A DNA stretch of 17,850 nt. It comes from Psychrosphaera sp. Its GTDB lineage: Bacteria; Pseudomonadota; Gammaproteobacteria; Enterobacterales; Alteromonadaceae. Positions within the stretch are counted from its first letter, which is position 1, and each line of letters begins with the position of its first letter. The position numbers and the translations under genes were made by a program. Positions 1 to 8,004 of this stretch are shown here, one piece after another. The notes beneath the pieces are model-generated. The model had not been told where the DNA came from and did not search any database. It saw only the letters and a list, made by a program, of their open reading frames with translations. The DNA is taken from NCBI GenBank assembly GCA_028098005.1, contig JAOHFM010000031.1:1-17850 (forward strand), given 5' to 3'.

Positions 1-1216
1 TATCAAGTTGTTGCTTTGCCTCTTCAAGAGGCTTAGCGACAAAAGTTGCTTGAGAATGAAGGCTATTTTTAGTTACTAACTCCATGCGCTGCAATTTCTC
101 GAGCGCGTCTTCAACTTCAAAGTCTAACTGGCAGTTGTGGGTCTGCTCAAACCAGTTTTCTATGGTTTTATCTAATTGTGCTGCACTCATACCATCTGAG
201 TTCTTAAGTAAAAACGTATAAGCGAGCAAAGCTTCTTTCACGTCTTCTTCTTCCGCCGAGTCAATAAGTGTATGGAAAACACCTGCATTATTGTCCAGGT
301 TTTTAAAATACAAATTGTCCGACAAAGCTTTCATAAACTTTATTTTACGGTTTTTAAACTTACTCCATTCTTTAAACACAAAGCCGCCTAAAACGCCAAA
401 ACCCATACCTAAGGTAAACAAGTGTTGTTTTGTGATCTCAACGGGGTTGTCTTTAAGCCCTAACCAAAAGCCAAATAATGCAGCAAGAAGAATAATAGAA
501 GGGCCTAGTTTTGTTGCTAACACAACCGAACCACCAACCGCTGCGGAAGCACCAATTAGGATTTTGTCGATACGACGCATTTTCACTTCACTGTTTGGAA
601 ATAACATTTCTAAGTCTGCTTTGGGCACGTTTTGAAACAGTTTAATTATTGTTGAGCCAGGCTCAAAACCAATAGGGGCTTTGTTTTTTTTATTAAAGTG
701 GGACGCGTCTTTTAAGGTAATAAACACCGCAACCCGATCGTAGTTCGTAAATTCTATGGTTTGCTTTTTTAAGCCCAAAAACGAGCTCAGTGTTTCGCGC
801 TTTTGGGATTCTCCACGGCGGTAAAAAACCACTTGTTCAAAGTCCTCAAATTCAACTTCTAATCGTACTTTGAATAGTGATTCTTCAGTTAGTGCATCTT
901 GAAGATCTTGTTCTGTGATCTTTTCATAATTTGCGGCATTTAACACGTTGGCGAAGTTACTGGCAAAAGAGTGCTGACATTGACGCTTTTGTGCATCACT
1001 TAAGGCATTTAACAATCTGGTATCAGCATTGGGGTCAAAAGGCGCGTAGTCATTTTTTAGTGACTCTAATATACCGTGATAGCTAAAGTGGATATAACTT
1101 GAAAGAAGCTCGCTAAACTGAAGGAAAGAATCTTGGTCAAATTCGTTTCCAAGTTCACGACTACACATTTCAATAATATCTTGTTTTCTATAAGGAATAA
1201 ATCGGTCGGCTTGCAT
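1..1216 (-). CDS. DUF3754 (TMEM143-like) membrane protein, 3' end outside the window
   Basis: An open frame of about 405 codons runs from an ATG at 1216-1214 off the left edge without a stop, so the C-terminus is missing. The N-terminal 120 residues are soluble and contain no motif I recognise. A YRRGE motif near residue 130 is followed by FTNYDRV, GFEPGS near 183 and NVPKADLEMLFPN near 197-210, the pattern of the DUF3754/TMEM143 family. Hydrophobic stretches at roughly 218-250 and 265-283 look like two or three membrane spans, followed by a soluble acidic tail. The family has no established biochemical role; bacterial members are annotated only as hypothetical membrane proteins. The gene is divergent from the OmpA-like gene and shares a 214 bp intergenic region with it. 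Family assignment is from remembered motifs, so it is fairly but not fully sure. Confidence 0.8.
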   Translation of the reverse strand, partial: MQADRFIPYRKQDIIEMCSRELGNEFDQDSFLQFSELLSSYIHFSYHGILESLKNDYAPFDPNADTRLLNALSDAQKRQCQHSFASNFANVLNAANYEKITEQDLQDALTEESLFKVRLEVEFEDFEQVVFYRRGESQKRETLSSFLGLKKQTIEFTNYDRVAVFITLKDASHFNKKNKAPIGFEPGSTIIKLFQNVPKADLEMLFPNSEVKMRRIDKILIGASAAVGGSVVLATKLGPSIILLAALFGFWLGLKDNPVEITKQHLFTLGMGFGVLGGFVFKEWSKFKNRKIKFMKALSDNLYFKNLDNNAGVFHTLIDSAEEEDVKEALLAYTFLLKNSDGMSAAQLDKTIENWFEQTHNCQLDFEVEDALEKLQRMELVTKNSLHSQATFVAKPLEEAKQQLD

Positions 1217-1430
1217 TTTATGTCTCACTATCAGCGGTTGGACACATTGTAATCAACTTTATAATGAACTCAATGGTTTAGTTTAATTTCAATGGTAAAA
1301 CTTAGGTGCTCAACATGATCATTGACCTAAAGGTTATGTTGTATCAAAATACCCGCATAAAGCAGATAAACATTAGTGTTGCTGATATTTACGTTATTCA
1401 TATTCAATGTTATTACCAAAGGAAATAAAG
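1217..1430. promoter_or_regulatory. Divergent intergenic region with candidate ompA-like promoter
   Basis: This 214 bp gap separates the DUF3754 gene (minus) from the porin gene (plus). A possible sigma-70 promoter for the porin is TTGACC at 1322-1327 and CAAAAT at 1345-1350 with a 17 bp spacer; the -35 box matches five of six bases and the -10 box four of six. AAAGGAAA lies just before the chosen porin ATG at 1431. No clear operator or small RNA gene was seen. The promoter call rests on consensus matching alone. Confidence 0.35.
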
Positions 1431-2690
1431 ATGAAAATAGGAAAGAAAATCGTTCTTTCAAACTTAACAGTAGCGTTATTAGCAGGCATGTCTCACTCTG
1501 CTTTTGCTGAAGACAATAACCAAACTGAGAAAGAGTGGCCATACGCATTAGGTTTTTATGTAGGCGGCCAAGTTGGTCAAGCTAAAACAGACGTTTCATC
1601 ACAAAGCCTAGATAGCTTTTATGCAAATTCTGGAATTACACCAAATACAACATCAATTGATCGCATTGATACGAGTTATAGCCTGTTTGTTGGTTACCGC
1701 TTTAACCAGTACTTCAGTGTCGAGGGTGGTTATCAGGATTTAGGCGATCGTTCAGCAAGCTTTTCAGGCACTGCAAACAATTTACAGTCTTATTATGATT
1801 TAGCCGAGCGTGTTTATCCAGAAACGGCAGACGGTATGTCATTTAGTGTTCTTGGTACTTTGCCATTAGAAGACGGTTTCACTATAACGGGTAAGCTTGG
1901 TTATTACGATTGGGAAATGGACACTATTTCTACAAAGTTAGATGGTGTTGCTATAAAGAATATGGGAACGGGTAAACGTTCAGATTCAGGGTTCTGGGTA
2001 GGCGGTGAAGTTGGTTATCATATTAATTACAATACACAAGCTTACGTAAGCTACCAGCATATTCCGTTACAAGACGATGATGTGAGTGTTGTTTCTTTAG
2101 GTGTGCGCTATTTCTTTGATGACAATGGACCTACTTATAAGCCTGCGCCAATCGTAAAGTCTGAGCCGGCAAAAGTAAATCAACCAGCACCTGTCCAGCC
2201 AGTTGCGGCTGCACCAGCAGAGCCTAAACCAGTAGATACTGATGGCGATGGTGTTTTTGATGACAAAGACAAATGTGCAGATACACCAATTAACCATGTT
2301 GTTGATAAAGACGGTTGTTCTCAATATGTTGTTCAGCCTGTTGATAAAAGAGTAGTGGTTTTATACGACAATAATAGCGCTGAAATCAATAAACGTTATT
2401 ACGGTGACTTGGCAGACTTAGCTGCGTTTATTAAAGAGTACAAAGTGGATACGCTTAACGTAGTTGGTCACACATCTGCATCTGGTTCAGCGGCCTATAA
2501 TCAAAAATTGTCTTTACAGCGAGCAAAGTCAGTAGCCTCATTCTTAACTAAGCGTTTTGGTATTGACTCTTCAGTTATTAAAGCTGTAGGTAAAGGTGAA
2601 TCAGAATTAGTGAGCGACGATGAAAATAAAAACCGTCGTATGGAAGTGTACATTAAGTCTGATGTACGTTTACCTCTGTTAAAAGACTAA
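1431..2690 (+). CDS. OmpA/OprF-family outer-membrane porin with TSP3 calcium repeat
   Basis: A 419-residue outer-membrane protein. Residues 1-26 are a Sec signal peptide ending in SAFA, with cleavage expected before EDN. Residues 30-230 form the predicted eight-stranded beta barrel, with alternating aromatic patterns such as YSLFVGYRF. A Pro/Ala linker follows, then a thrombospondin type 3-like calcium motif (DTDGDGVFDDKDKC, from residue 269) with its paired cysteine. The C-terminal OmpA domain (about 309-419) has the peptidoglycan-binding signature: LSLQRAKSVASFL, then KGESE and NRRMEVYI. It should anchor the outer membrane to peptidoglycan and may form a small pore. An in-frame ATG 24 bp upstream (1407) exists, but the AAGGAAA ribosome site and the signal peptide fit the ATG at 1431. 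It appears monocistronic. Confidence 0.93.
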   Translation: MKIGKKIVLSNLTVALLAGMSHSAFAEDNNQTEKEWPYALGFYVGGQVGQAKTDVSSQSLDSFYANSGITPNTTSIDRIDTSYSLFVGYRFNQYFSVEGGYQDLGDRSASFSGTANNLQSYYDLAERVYPETADGMSFSVLGTLPLEDGFTITGKLGYYDWEMDTISTKLDGVAIKNMGTGKRSDSGFWVGGEVGYHINYNTQAYVSYQHIPLQDDDVSVVSLGVRYFFDDNGPTYKPAPIVKSEPAKVNQPAPVQPVAAAPAEPKPVDTDGDGVFDDKDKCADTPINHVVDKDGCSQYVVQPVDKRVVVLYDNNSAEINKRYYGDLADLAAFIKEYKVDTLNVVGHTSASGSAAYNQKLSLQRAKSVASFLTKRFGIDSSVIKAVGKGESELVSDDENKNRRMEVYIKSDVRLPLLKD

Positions 2691-2732
2691 ATCTTTGACT
2701 GATAAATATACTGGTTAAGGTCAGTTAAAATA

Positions 2733-2765
2733 AGCAGAGTACATTAAAACAGTTTGTACTCTGCT
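2733..2765. terminator. Hairpin between convergent genes, likely bidirectional terminator
   Basis: A perfect 11 bp inverted repeat, AGCAGAGTACA at 2733-2743 and TGTACTCTGCT at 2755-2765, encloses an 11 nt loop. It lies 42 bp after the porin stop and 22 bp after the stop of the opposing ZIP gene, where a shared terminator would be expected. There is no strong T-run directly after either arm, so it may be a weak intrinsic terminator or an mRNA 3'-end stabiliser. Confidence 0.55.
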
Positions 2766-2787
2766 AACGACTTAGCCAGTATGTGAT

Positions 2788-3501
2788 TTATTTAGTTAAC
2801 ATCATACCTAAAACACCACACAAAAAGCCTAAAACCGCTCCTAAAGGCGGAATCCAGTGATTATTGATTTTCACTTGTGGCGCTATATCCTGAAAAATAG
2901 AATATAAAATACCGCCTGAAGCAAACAGCATAATAGCCGCGACTACCGTAGGGTAGTTAGAAAGCCACAAATAACCACTAATACCAGCAATGGGACCTAA
3001 TAACGAAGCTAACGTGAATAGAAGTAGAATTCGACGAGTAGTGAGAGTTTTGCTTTTCATTAATTCTCGGTAGGCGCTAAAACCTTCAGGGATATTTTGC
3101 AATGCGATAAGGCCAGCTAGTAAAAATACCGTTTTGTTACCAGTTACAAAGGCCGCTCCTAGCGCGATTGACTCAGGCACAAAGTCTGACAGCATGGCAC
3201 ATAAATTACTTGCTGGTGTATTGCGCTTTGTTAGAAATATGTCGAGTAACATAAACCCAACCCCTCCAGCTAAAATACATAAACTCGCTACGGCAGGCGA
3301 CACATGGTCAACGCTTTCAGGAACTAATACAAAAGCAACGGCTGAGAGTAGCGCTCCTCCACCAAATGCTAACGTTCCATGACGTACATCGTCTTTAATG
3401 GATCTATTTTTAATATGTTCGAACGCAGAAATAGCCGCGCCAAGAGGCATAGCTAGTCCGGCGAACAGAGTTATTAAGATAACTAAATGTAAGTCGTTCA
3501 T
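2788..3501 (-). CDS. ZIP-family-like metal transporter with substituted site residues
   Basis: A 237-residue, very hydrophobic protein with about eight predicted membrane spans. It resembles the ZIP family (ZupT/GufA-like): a glycine-rich segment near 47-50 and two PE motifs, SDFVPESIALG at 105-115 and ALQNIPEGFSA at 133-143, corresponding to the metal-binding spans 4 and 5. In classical ZIPs these read HNxPEG-like. Here the first histidine position is Asp106 and the second is Gln135, so the metal site is altered and substrate cannot be assumed to be zinc. It lies 29 bp downstream of the sigma-54 activator on the same strand and is probably cotranscribed. The start ATG at 3501 follows a weak ribosome site. 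The family call is good; transport of zinc, iron or another divalent cation is inference. Confidence 0.8.
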   Translation of the reverse strand: MNDLHLVILITLFAGLAMPLGAAISAFEHIKNRSIKDDVRHGTLAFGGGALLSAVAFVLVPESVDHVSPAVASLCILAGGVGFMLLDIFLTKRNTPASNLCAMLSDFVPESIALGAAFVTGNKTVFLLAGLIALQNIPEGFSAYRELMKSKTLTTRRILLLFTLASLLGPIAGISGYLWLSNYPTVVAAIMLFASGGILYSIFQDIAPQVKINNHWIPPLGAVLGFLCGVLGMMLTK

Positions 3502-3530
3502 GTTTTTGATTTCTTATTTTATAAAAGTGT

Positions 3531-4892
3531 TTAGAAAGGCAACGTATTCGCAATATTGTATTTCTTTAACTTTCGATACAAGGTGCGAGCGCTTATTTTT
3601 AATGATGCTGCCAACTCATCGAACGGGAGCGTATTCGTTTTAAGGAGTGTTTCAAGGTAGTTGGCTTCGACTTCTTCTAACGTCATTATTGGCTGCGGTA
3701 GGGCTGCAGAATGTGGGCTTTGCGATTGTTGTTCAGGAGAAGTATCGACAACGTCAGTGTTGTCATTCACTTCTTGTTTAACAACGTGCGCTGGCAAGTC
3801 TGTGTCGAGAATTAATCGGTTGTCGGCCATGAGTGCCGATTGAGCAATAATGTTTTTTAGCTCACGAATATTCCCCGGGTAGTCATAGGATTGTAGTGCT
3901 TGTAGTGCTTGCTTGCTGAGTTGTTTGTCAGGGTACTTCGCATCAAGTAAAAACTGTGACGCCAGCAGTTCAATGTCTTCGGTGCGTTGCTTTAAAGTAG
4001 GTAGCTGAATTGGAAAACCTGCTATGCGGTAGTAAAGGTCTTGTCTAAATTGCCCCTTTTTTACAAGCTCAAGAAGGTTTTTATGGGAGGCAGCAATAAA
4101 CCTCAAGTTTGCTTGTTTTACTTTAATACCACCGACACTCCGGTAGCTTTGAGTTTCAATTAGGCGGAGCAGCTTGACTTGCATGGCGAGGGGTACGTCG
4201 GCGATTTCATCAAAAAAAACGGTGCCGCCATCAGCAAGGTCGACTAACCCTTTTTTACTTTGTGTTGCGCCAGTAAATGCGCCTTTTTCATGGCCAAACA
4301 GCTCAGACTCAAAGAGTGAGTCGGTTAAGCCTGAGCACTCTATGACTTCAAAGGGTTGGTCTTTACGGTCACTGCTTTCATGCAATGCTTTGGCAACGAG
4401 TTCTTTACCCGTGCCAGTTTGGCCTTGTAACAATACTGATATGTCTGATTTAGCTGCTCGATTTATGTGTTTTAACATTAATAAAAACACGTCGCTTTTA
4501 CCTAACATTTTATTCTTTTTAGGGCTGCTTGCCGCAAATCTAATGTTTTCCAGAATTTCAAGAAACCCTATCGTGATCCCATCCTCATCTTTGACCGGCT
4601 TCATAACGATATCGCAAAACTCTTTTCCTGATGGCATTTGATGAATATGGACAACACTGGCTGCATTATCCGTTTTAATACATGCTTGAATTGGACAACT
4701 TTCGCCATTTTGGTCACAAGGGGTTGAGCTTGAGTGAGAAACTTCATAACAACGGCTCGTGCCAATTTTCACCGGCTTTTTGTAAGCATCAACATAGGGC
4801 TGGTTTACCGCTTTGATCACGTAGTTGGTAGAAATAAATATTGCTGGTTTTTCAATAGCGTTAATCATTGATTGCACAATTGAAATGTTCAT
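3531..4892 (-). CDS. fisR: FisR-like sigma-54-dependent activator, probable sulfane-sulfur sensor
   Basis: A 453-residue bacterial enhancer-binding protein. The N-terminal PAS-like sensor domain (about 1-120) has Cys48, Cys59 and Cys66 spaced Cys-X10-Cys-X6-Cys. That is the spacing of the three cysteines reported to sense sulfane sulfur in FisR of Cupriavidus (Cys53, Cys64, Cys71). A central AAA+ domain carries Walker A GQTGTGKE (157-164), the sigma-54-contacting GAFTGA loop (204-209) and Walker B FFDEI (226-230). The C-terminus (about 408-450) is a Fis-type helix-turn-helix containing LAASLKISARTLYRKL. FisR proteins activate sqr and pdo genes through sigma-54. Here the gene is divergent from cydA, which has a sigma-54 promoter, and is followed by the ZIP gene. 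It lacks a receiver domain, so it should sense its signal directly. Architecture is certain; the ligand is inferred from cysteine spacing and genomic context. Confidence 0.9.
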   Translation of the reverse strand: MNISIVQSMINAIEKPAIFISTNYVIKAVNQPYVDAYKKPVKIGTSRCYEVSHSSSTPCDQNGESCPIQACIKTDNAASVVHIHQMPSGKEFCDIVMKPVKDEDGITIGFLEILENIRFAASSPKKNKMLGKSDVFLLMLKHINRAAKSDISVLLQGQTGTGKELVAKALHESSDRKDQPFEVIECSGLTDSLFESELFGHEKGAFTGATQSKKGLVDLADGGTVFFDEIADVPLAMQVKLLRLIETQSYRSVGGIKVKQANLRFIAASHKNLLELVKKGQFRQDLYYRIAGFPIQLPTLKQRTEDIELLASQFLLDAKYPDKQLSKQALQALQSYDYPGNIRELKNIIAQSALMADNRLILDTDLPAHVVKQEVNDNTDVVDTSPEQQSQSPHSAALPQPIMTLEEVEANYLETLLKTNTLPFDELAASLKISARTLYRKLKKYNIANTLPF

Positions 4893-4957
4893 TTTAGGCC
4901 TATGTCTTCATAAAATAGTTTAAATACGAGTAAGCAAAAATAGCACAGCTATGACGT

Positions 4958-4989
4958 ATTTGTCACTCGGATTGTCAATTGTGTCAAAT
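4958..4989. promoter_or_regulatory. Candidate enhancer (UAS) for the FisR-like activator
   Basis: An imperfect inverted repeat, ATTTGTCAC at 4958-4966 and GTGTCAAAT at 4981-4989, matches at eight of nine positions with a 14 bp gap; arm centres are about 23 bp apart, roughly two helical turns. A third related element, TTGTCAA (4972-4978), sits between the arms. It lies about 105 bp upstream of the -24 element, a normal enhancer distance for sigma-54 activators. No binding motif for this protein was available to compare, so the assignment is positional. Confidence 0.4.
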
Positions 4990-5093
4990 GGGTACAAATA
5001 TTTTTCTTATGTAAACTCGTCGCCTAGATTAACTCTCAGCTGCATAGGTACGCTAATAGGGCGTTTAACAGATGATTCAGTATGTAATTGAGT

Positions 5094-5109
5094 TGGCACA
5101 CTTAGTGCA
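5094..5109 (+). promoter_or_regulatory. Sigma-54 (-24/-12) promoter for the cyd operon
   Basis: TGGCACACTTAGTGCA at 5094-5109 matches the RpoN consensus TGGCACG-N4-TTGCW. The invariant GG (5095-5096) and GC (5107-5108) are exactly 12 bp apart start to start. Mismatches fall only at the last base of the -24 block and the first T of the -12 block. Transcription would start near 5120, leaving a leader of about 40 nt before cydA. The adjacent divergent gene encodes a sigma-54 activator, which strongly supports the call. Confidence 0.8.
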
Positions 5110-5159
5110 AAACTGCCTTAAGATTTAGCATATTTAACATTATTTTCTGGGAGAGTTGT

Positions 5160-6749
5160 ATGAACGAAACACTGGTGGAGCTGTCAAGACTGCAGTTTGC
5201 GATGACAGCAATGTTTCATTTTATTTTTGTTCCACTCACATTAGGGCTGAGCTTTTTGCTGGCTATTATGGAGTCTGTTTATGTCATGACAGGTAAAGAA
5301 ATTTACAAACAAATGACTAAATTCTGGGGCAAATTATTTGGGATTAACTTTGCTATTGGGGTTGCAACAGGCTTAACCATGGAGTTCCAGTTTGGTATGA
5401 ACTGGTCATATTACTCTCATTATGTTGGTGATATTTTTGGTGCGCCTTTGGCAATCGAAGCATTAATGGCGTTCTTTCTTGAATCAACCTTTGTTGGCTT
5501 GTTCTTTTTTGGTTGGGACAAGATGTCCAAACGTAAGCATTTAGCGACCACTTGGTTAGTCGCAATAGGTTCAAACTTGTCGGCGTTGTGGATTTTGATC
5601 GCCAATGGTTGGATGCAATACCCTGTTGGTGCTGAGTTTAATGTTGAATCAATGCGTATGGAGATGCTGAGTTTTTCTGAAATGATTTTTAATCCAGTAG
5701 CGCAAGTTAAGTTTGTTCATACTGTTTCGGCTGGTTATGTAACAGGCGCAATGTTTGTACTAGCGATATCAAGTTACTACTTGTTAAACCATAAAGAAAT
5801 TGCGTTTGCTCGTCGTTCATTTGCAATTGCAGCAAGTTTTGGTTTGGCATCGGTATTGTCAGTTATCGTGCTTGGTGATGAGAGTGGTTATGAGCTTGGT
5901 GACGTGCAACAGGTTAAGTTGGCTGCGGTAGAAGCTGAATATGAAACCCATCCAGCGCCAGCGCCATTTACTTTGTTTGGTATTCCCAATGATGAAACGC
6001 AAGAGGTCGATTACGCCGTTCGTATTCCTTATCTAATGGGCATCATTGCTACACGTTCATTAGATGAAGAAGTGATGGGCTTAAAAGATCATGAAAAGCG
6101 TCACCGTGAGCGCATTATTTCAGGTATAGAAGCGCACAAGGTGCTTGACGTTGTTCGAGATGGCACTGCTACAGATGCCCAGCAGGCTCAGTTTGACGCT
6201 CATAAGGCGGATATGGGTTATGCACTATTACTTGAGCCATTTGTAGAAGACATCACCAAACCAACGCCTGAGGCCATAGAAAAAGCAGTGGATTACTCTA
6301 TCCCAGCTGTGGCACCACTATTTTGGAGCTTCAGAATTATGGTAGCCAGTGGTTTTGCAATGCTACTGATTTTTGGCTTGTCATTTTATTACTCTACTAA
6401 ACATCAGATTACTAAACCAAGATGGTTACTAAAAATTGCGCTTTGGGGCTTACCACTGCCTTGGATTGCAAGTGAAGCTGGTTGGTTTGTTGCAGAGTAT
6501 GGTCGTCAACCTTGGTCAATTGCGGAAATACTGCCAGTTCACACCGCGGTTTCTAATCTGTCTGAAAGTGATGTGATATTTACATTGGTTGCCTACACCT
6601 CTTTTTATACTGTGATGTTTATTGTTGCCTTTTACTTGATGCAAAAATTTGCCAGAAAAGGGCCTACGCAGTTAGCAAAAGAGCAAGAAGAGATAGCAGA
6701 ACGTGAACGTGAATTGATGAGATTAGATAGCGAAGGAGAAAATTCATGA
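5160..6749 (+). CDS. cydA: Cytochrome bd ubiquinol oxidase subunit I
   Basis: A 529-residue inner-membrane subunit that oxidises quinol and reduces oxygen to water with haems b558, b595 and d. Haem ligands seen are His20 (E. coli His19), His187 (His186) and Met394 (Met393). The conserved acidic residues Glu100 and Glu108 and the GRQPW motif near the C-terminus are present. The quinol-binding Q-loop begins at [15 protein letters not shown], with Lys253 and Glu258 matching E. coli Lys252 and Glu257. The loop is of the long, E. coli type, and total length is close to the 522 residues of E. coli. GGGAGAG lies just before the ATG. It is the first gene of cydABXDC, its stop overlaps cydB by four bases, and a sigma-54 promoter precedes it. 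Cytochrome bd is known to tolerate sulfide better than haem-copper oxidases, fitting the sulfide genes downstream. Confidence 0.98.
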   Translation: MNETLVELSRLQFAMTAMFHFIFVPLTLGLSFLLAIMESVYVMTGKEIYKQMTKFWGKLFGINFAIGVATGLTMEFQFGMNWSYYSHYVGDIFGAPLAIEALMAFFLESTFVGLFFFGWDKMSKRKHLATTWLVAIGSNLSALWILIANGWMQYPVGAEFNVESMRMEMLSFSEMIFNPVAQVKFVHTVSAGYVTGAMFVLAISSYYLLNHKEIAFARRSFAIAASFGLASVLSVIVLGDESGYELGDVQQVKLAAVEAEYETHPAPAPFTLFGIPNDETQEVDYAVRIPYLMGIIATRSLDEEVMGLKDHEKRHRERIISGIEAHKVLDVVRDGTATDAQQAQFDAHKADMGYALLLEPFVEDITKPTPEAIEKAVDYSIPAVAPLFWSFRIMVASGFAMLLIFGLSFYYSTKHQITKPRWLLKIALWGLPLPWIASEAGWFVAEYGRQPWSIAEILPVHTAVSNLSESDVIFTLVAYTSFYTVMFIVAFYLMQKFARKGPTQLAKEQEEIAERERELMRLDSEGENS

Positions 6750-7882
6750 TTGATTATGAATCACTCAGAATAATTTGGTGGGTGTTGATTGGCGTATTGC
6801 TAATTGGGTTTGCGGTAACCGATGGTTTTGACTTAGGAGTTGGTGCTCTATTAACAATAGTCGGTCGCACTGATCAAGAACGTCGCGTCATGATCAATAC
6901 TATTGGGCCTCACTGGGACGGGAACCAGGTTTGGTTTGTTACCGCTGGTGGCGCTTTATTTGCAGCATGGCCACTTATCTATGCTGCTGCCTTCTCTGGA
7001 TTTTATGTGGCGTTGGCCCTGACACTAATTGCGCTTTGGATGCGACCGTTAGGGTTTGATTATCGTAGTAAACTAACTAATCCAACTTGGCGTAAAAGCT
7101 GGGATTGGGCGTTGTTTGCGGGTGGGTTCGTTCCAGCGCTTATCTTCGGTGTTGCCTTTGGGAACCTGTTTTTAGGTGTGCCATTTGAGTATGACAATAT
7201 GCTCAAGCCAACTTATTCAGGCAGCTTTTGGGGACTGTTAACACCGTTCGCTATTTTAAGTGGTTTGGTGTCAGTTGCCATGATACTGAATCATGGCTCT
7301 GTTTGGTTACAGTTAAAAACAGATGGCAAATTGCAGAATAGATCGCGGTCTGTATCTGTTGTCTTGTCGATTGCGACGGCAGTACTATTTGCGCTTGCAG
7401 GTGTATATTTAGCCTTAGGAGTTGATGGCTATGTGATTACGTCAGAAATCGATACCTACGCGACCAGCAATCCAATGACTAAAGAGGTAATAGTGGAGTC
7501 AGGAGCTTGGTTACAAAACTACGCTAAGTATCCATGGATGATGATTGCTCCGGTACTTGGAATCGCTGGTGCGTTGGCATGTGCGGCATTTTCAAAAGTG
7601 AATCGCAGTGGGTTTGCGTTTGTTGCAAGCGCGCTGTCCATAGCGGGCATTATTCTCACTGCTGGCTTTTCAATGTTTCCATTTTTAATGCCAAGCAGCA
7701 CTGTACCAGCAGCTAGCTTGACAATGTGGGATGCAACATCGAGCTATCTGACATTGAAGATTATGTTTGGTGTGGCTTGTGTATTAGTGCCGGTTATTTT
7801 GGCTTACACAACTTACTGTTTTTACGTGATGCGCGGCAGAATAAAAGAAGCCGACTTAAATCAATCACACACAATTTATTAA
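6746..7882 (+). CDS. cydB: Cytochrome bd ubiquinol oxidase subunit II
   Basis: A 378-residue membrane subunit, essentially the length of E. coli CydB (379). The N-terminal span carries [11 protein letters not shown] with Asp29, the conserved acidic residue of this family, followed by [16 protein letters not shown], a hallmark of CydB. About eight or nine hydrophobic spans follow. CydB binds no haem of its own but stabilises the haem-bearing CydA and forms part of the proton/oxygen route. The start ATG overlaps the cydA stop (ATGA), indicating translational coupling, with AGGAGAA as ribosome site inside the end of cydA. Confidence 0.98.
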   Translation: MIDYESLRIIWWVLIGVLLIGFAVTDGFDLGVGALLTIVGRTDQERRVMINTIGPHWDGNQVWFVTAGGALFAAWPLIYAAAFSGFYVALALTLIALWMRPLGFDYRSKLTNPTWRKSWDWALFAGGFVPALIFGVAFGNLFLGVPFEYDNMLKPTYSGSFWGLLTPFAILSGLVSVAMILNHGSVWLQLKTDGKLQNRSRSVSVVLSIATAVLFALAGVYLALGVDGYVITSEIDTYATSNPMTKEVIVESGAWLQNYAKYPWMMIAPVLGIAGALACAAFSKVNRSGFAFVASALSIAGIILTAGFSMFPFLMPSSTVPAASLTMWDATSSYLTLKIMFGVACVLVPVILAYTTYCFYVMRGRIKEADLNQSHTIY

Positions 7883-7891
7883 GGAGTGACT

Positions 7892-8002
7892 ATGTGGTAT
7901 TTCACTTGGATTTTAGGCGTACTGCTAGCTTGTTCGTTTGGCATTATTAACGCACTTTGGTTGGAATCAACTGAAGACTTAGACAGACCAGAAGAGAGTT
8001 AA
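7892..8002 (+). CDS. cydX: Cytochrome bd small subunit CydX
   Basis: A 36-residue single-span protein starting MWYFTWILGVLLACSFG, the typical CydX opening, followed by a short acidic tail ending DRPEES. CydX sits beside the haem cluster of CydA and is needed for stability of the bd complex in E. coli. The ATG follows AAGGAG, nine bases after the cydB stop, and the gene ends two bases before the cydD start. Its size makes it easy to miss, but position and motif leave little doubt. Confidence 0.97.
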   Translation: MWYFTWILGVLLACSFGIINALWLESTEDLDRPEES

Positions 8003-8004
8003 TC

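Larger units (their letters stand above)
4893..5159. promoter_or_regulatory. Divergent fisR-like/cydA control region
   Basis: This 267 bp region lies between the activator gene (minus) and cydA (plus). It holds a sigma-54 promoter close to cydA and, about 105 bp further upstream, a cluster of TGTCA-containing repeats that could be the activator's enhancer site. The same repeats lie about 70-90 bp upstream of the activator's own start, so autoregulation is possible. No canonical FNR box (TTGAT-N4-ATCAA) was seen, which is notable because many cyd operons are under FNR-family control. Confidence 0.6.

Noticed and set aside
291..635. 114-codon plus-strand open frame at the left end
   Set aside because: It is antisense to the DUF3754 gene, which stays open for about 405 codons and shows family motifs; the plus-strand product does not.
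1294..1309. Possible sigma-54 promoter before the porin gene
   Set aside because: GG at 1294-1295 and GC at 1308-1309 are 14 bp apart instead of 12, which does not fit RpoN.
1407..1430. Upstream ATG as porin start
   Set aside because: It would add eight residues before a good signal peptide and lacks a ribosome site, whereas AAGGAAA fits the ATG at 1431.
4174..4641. 155-codon plus-strand open frame inside the activator gene
   Set aside because: It lies antisense over the AAA+ domain of a clear sigma-54 activator, has serine/asparagine-rich composition with no recognisable motif, and has no evident ribosome site.
4893..5159. FNR/ANR or CRP box in front of cydA
   Set aside because: I looked for TTGAT-N4-ATCAA and TGTGA-N6-TCACA patterns; only partial half-sites were found, none with the correct spacing.
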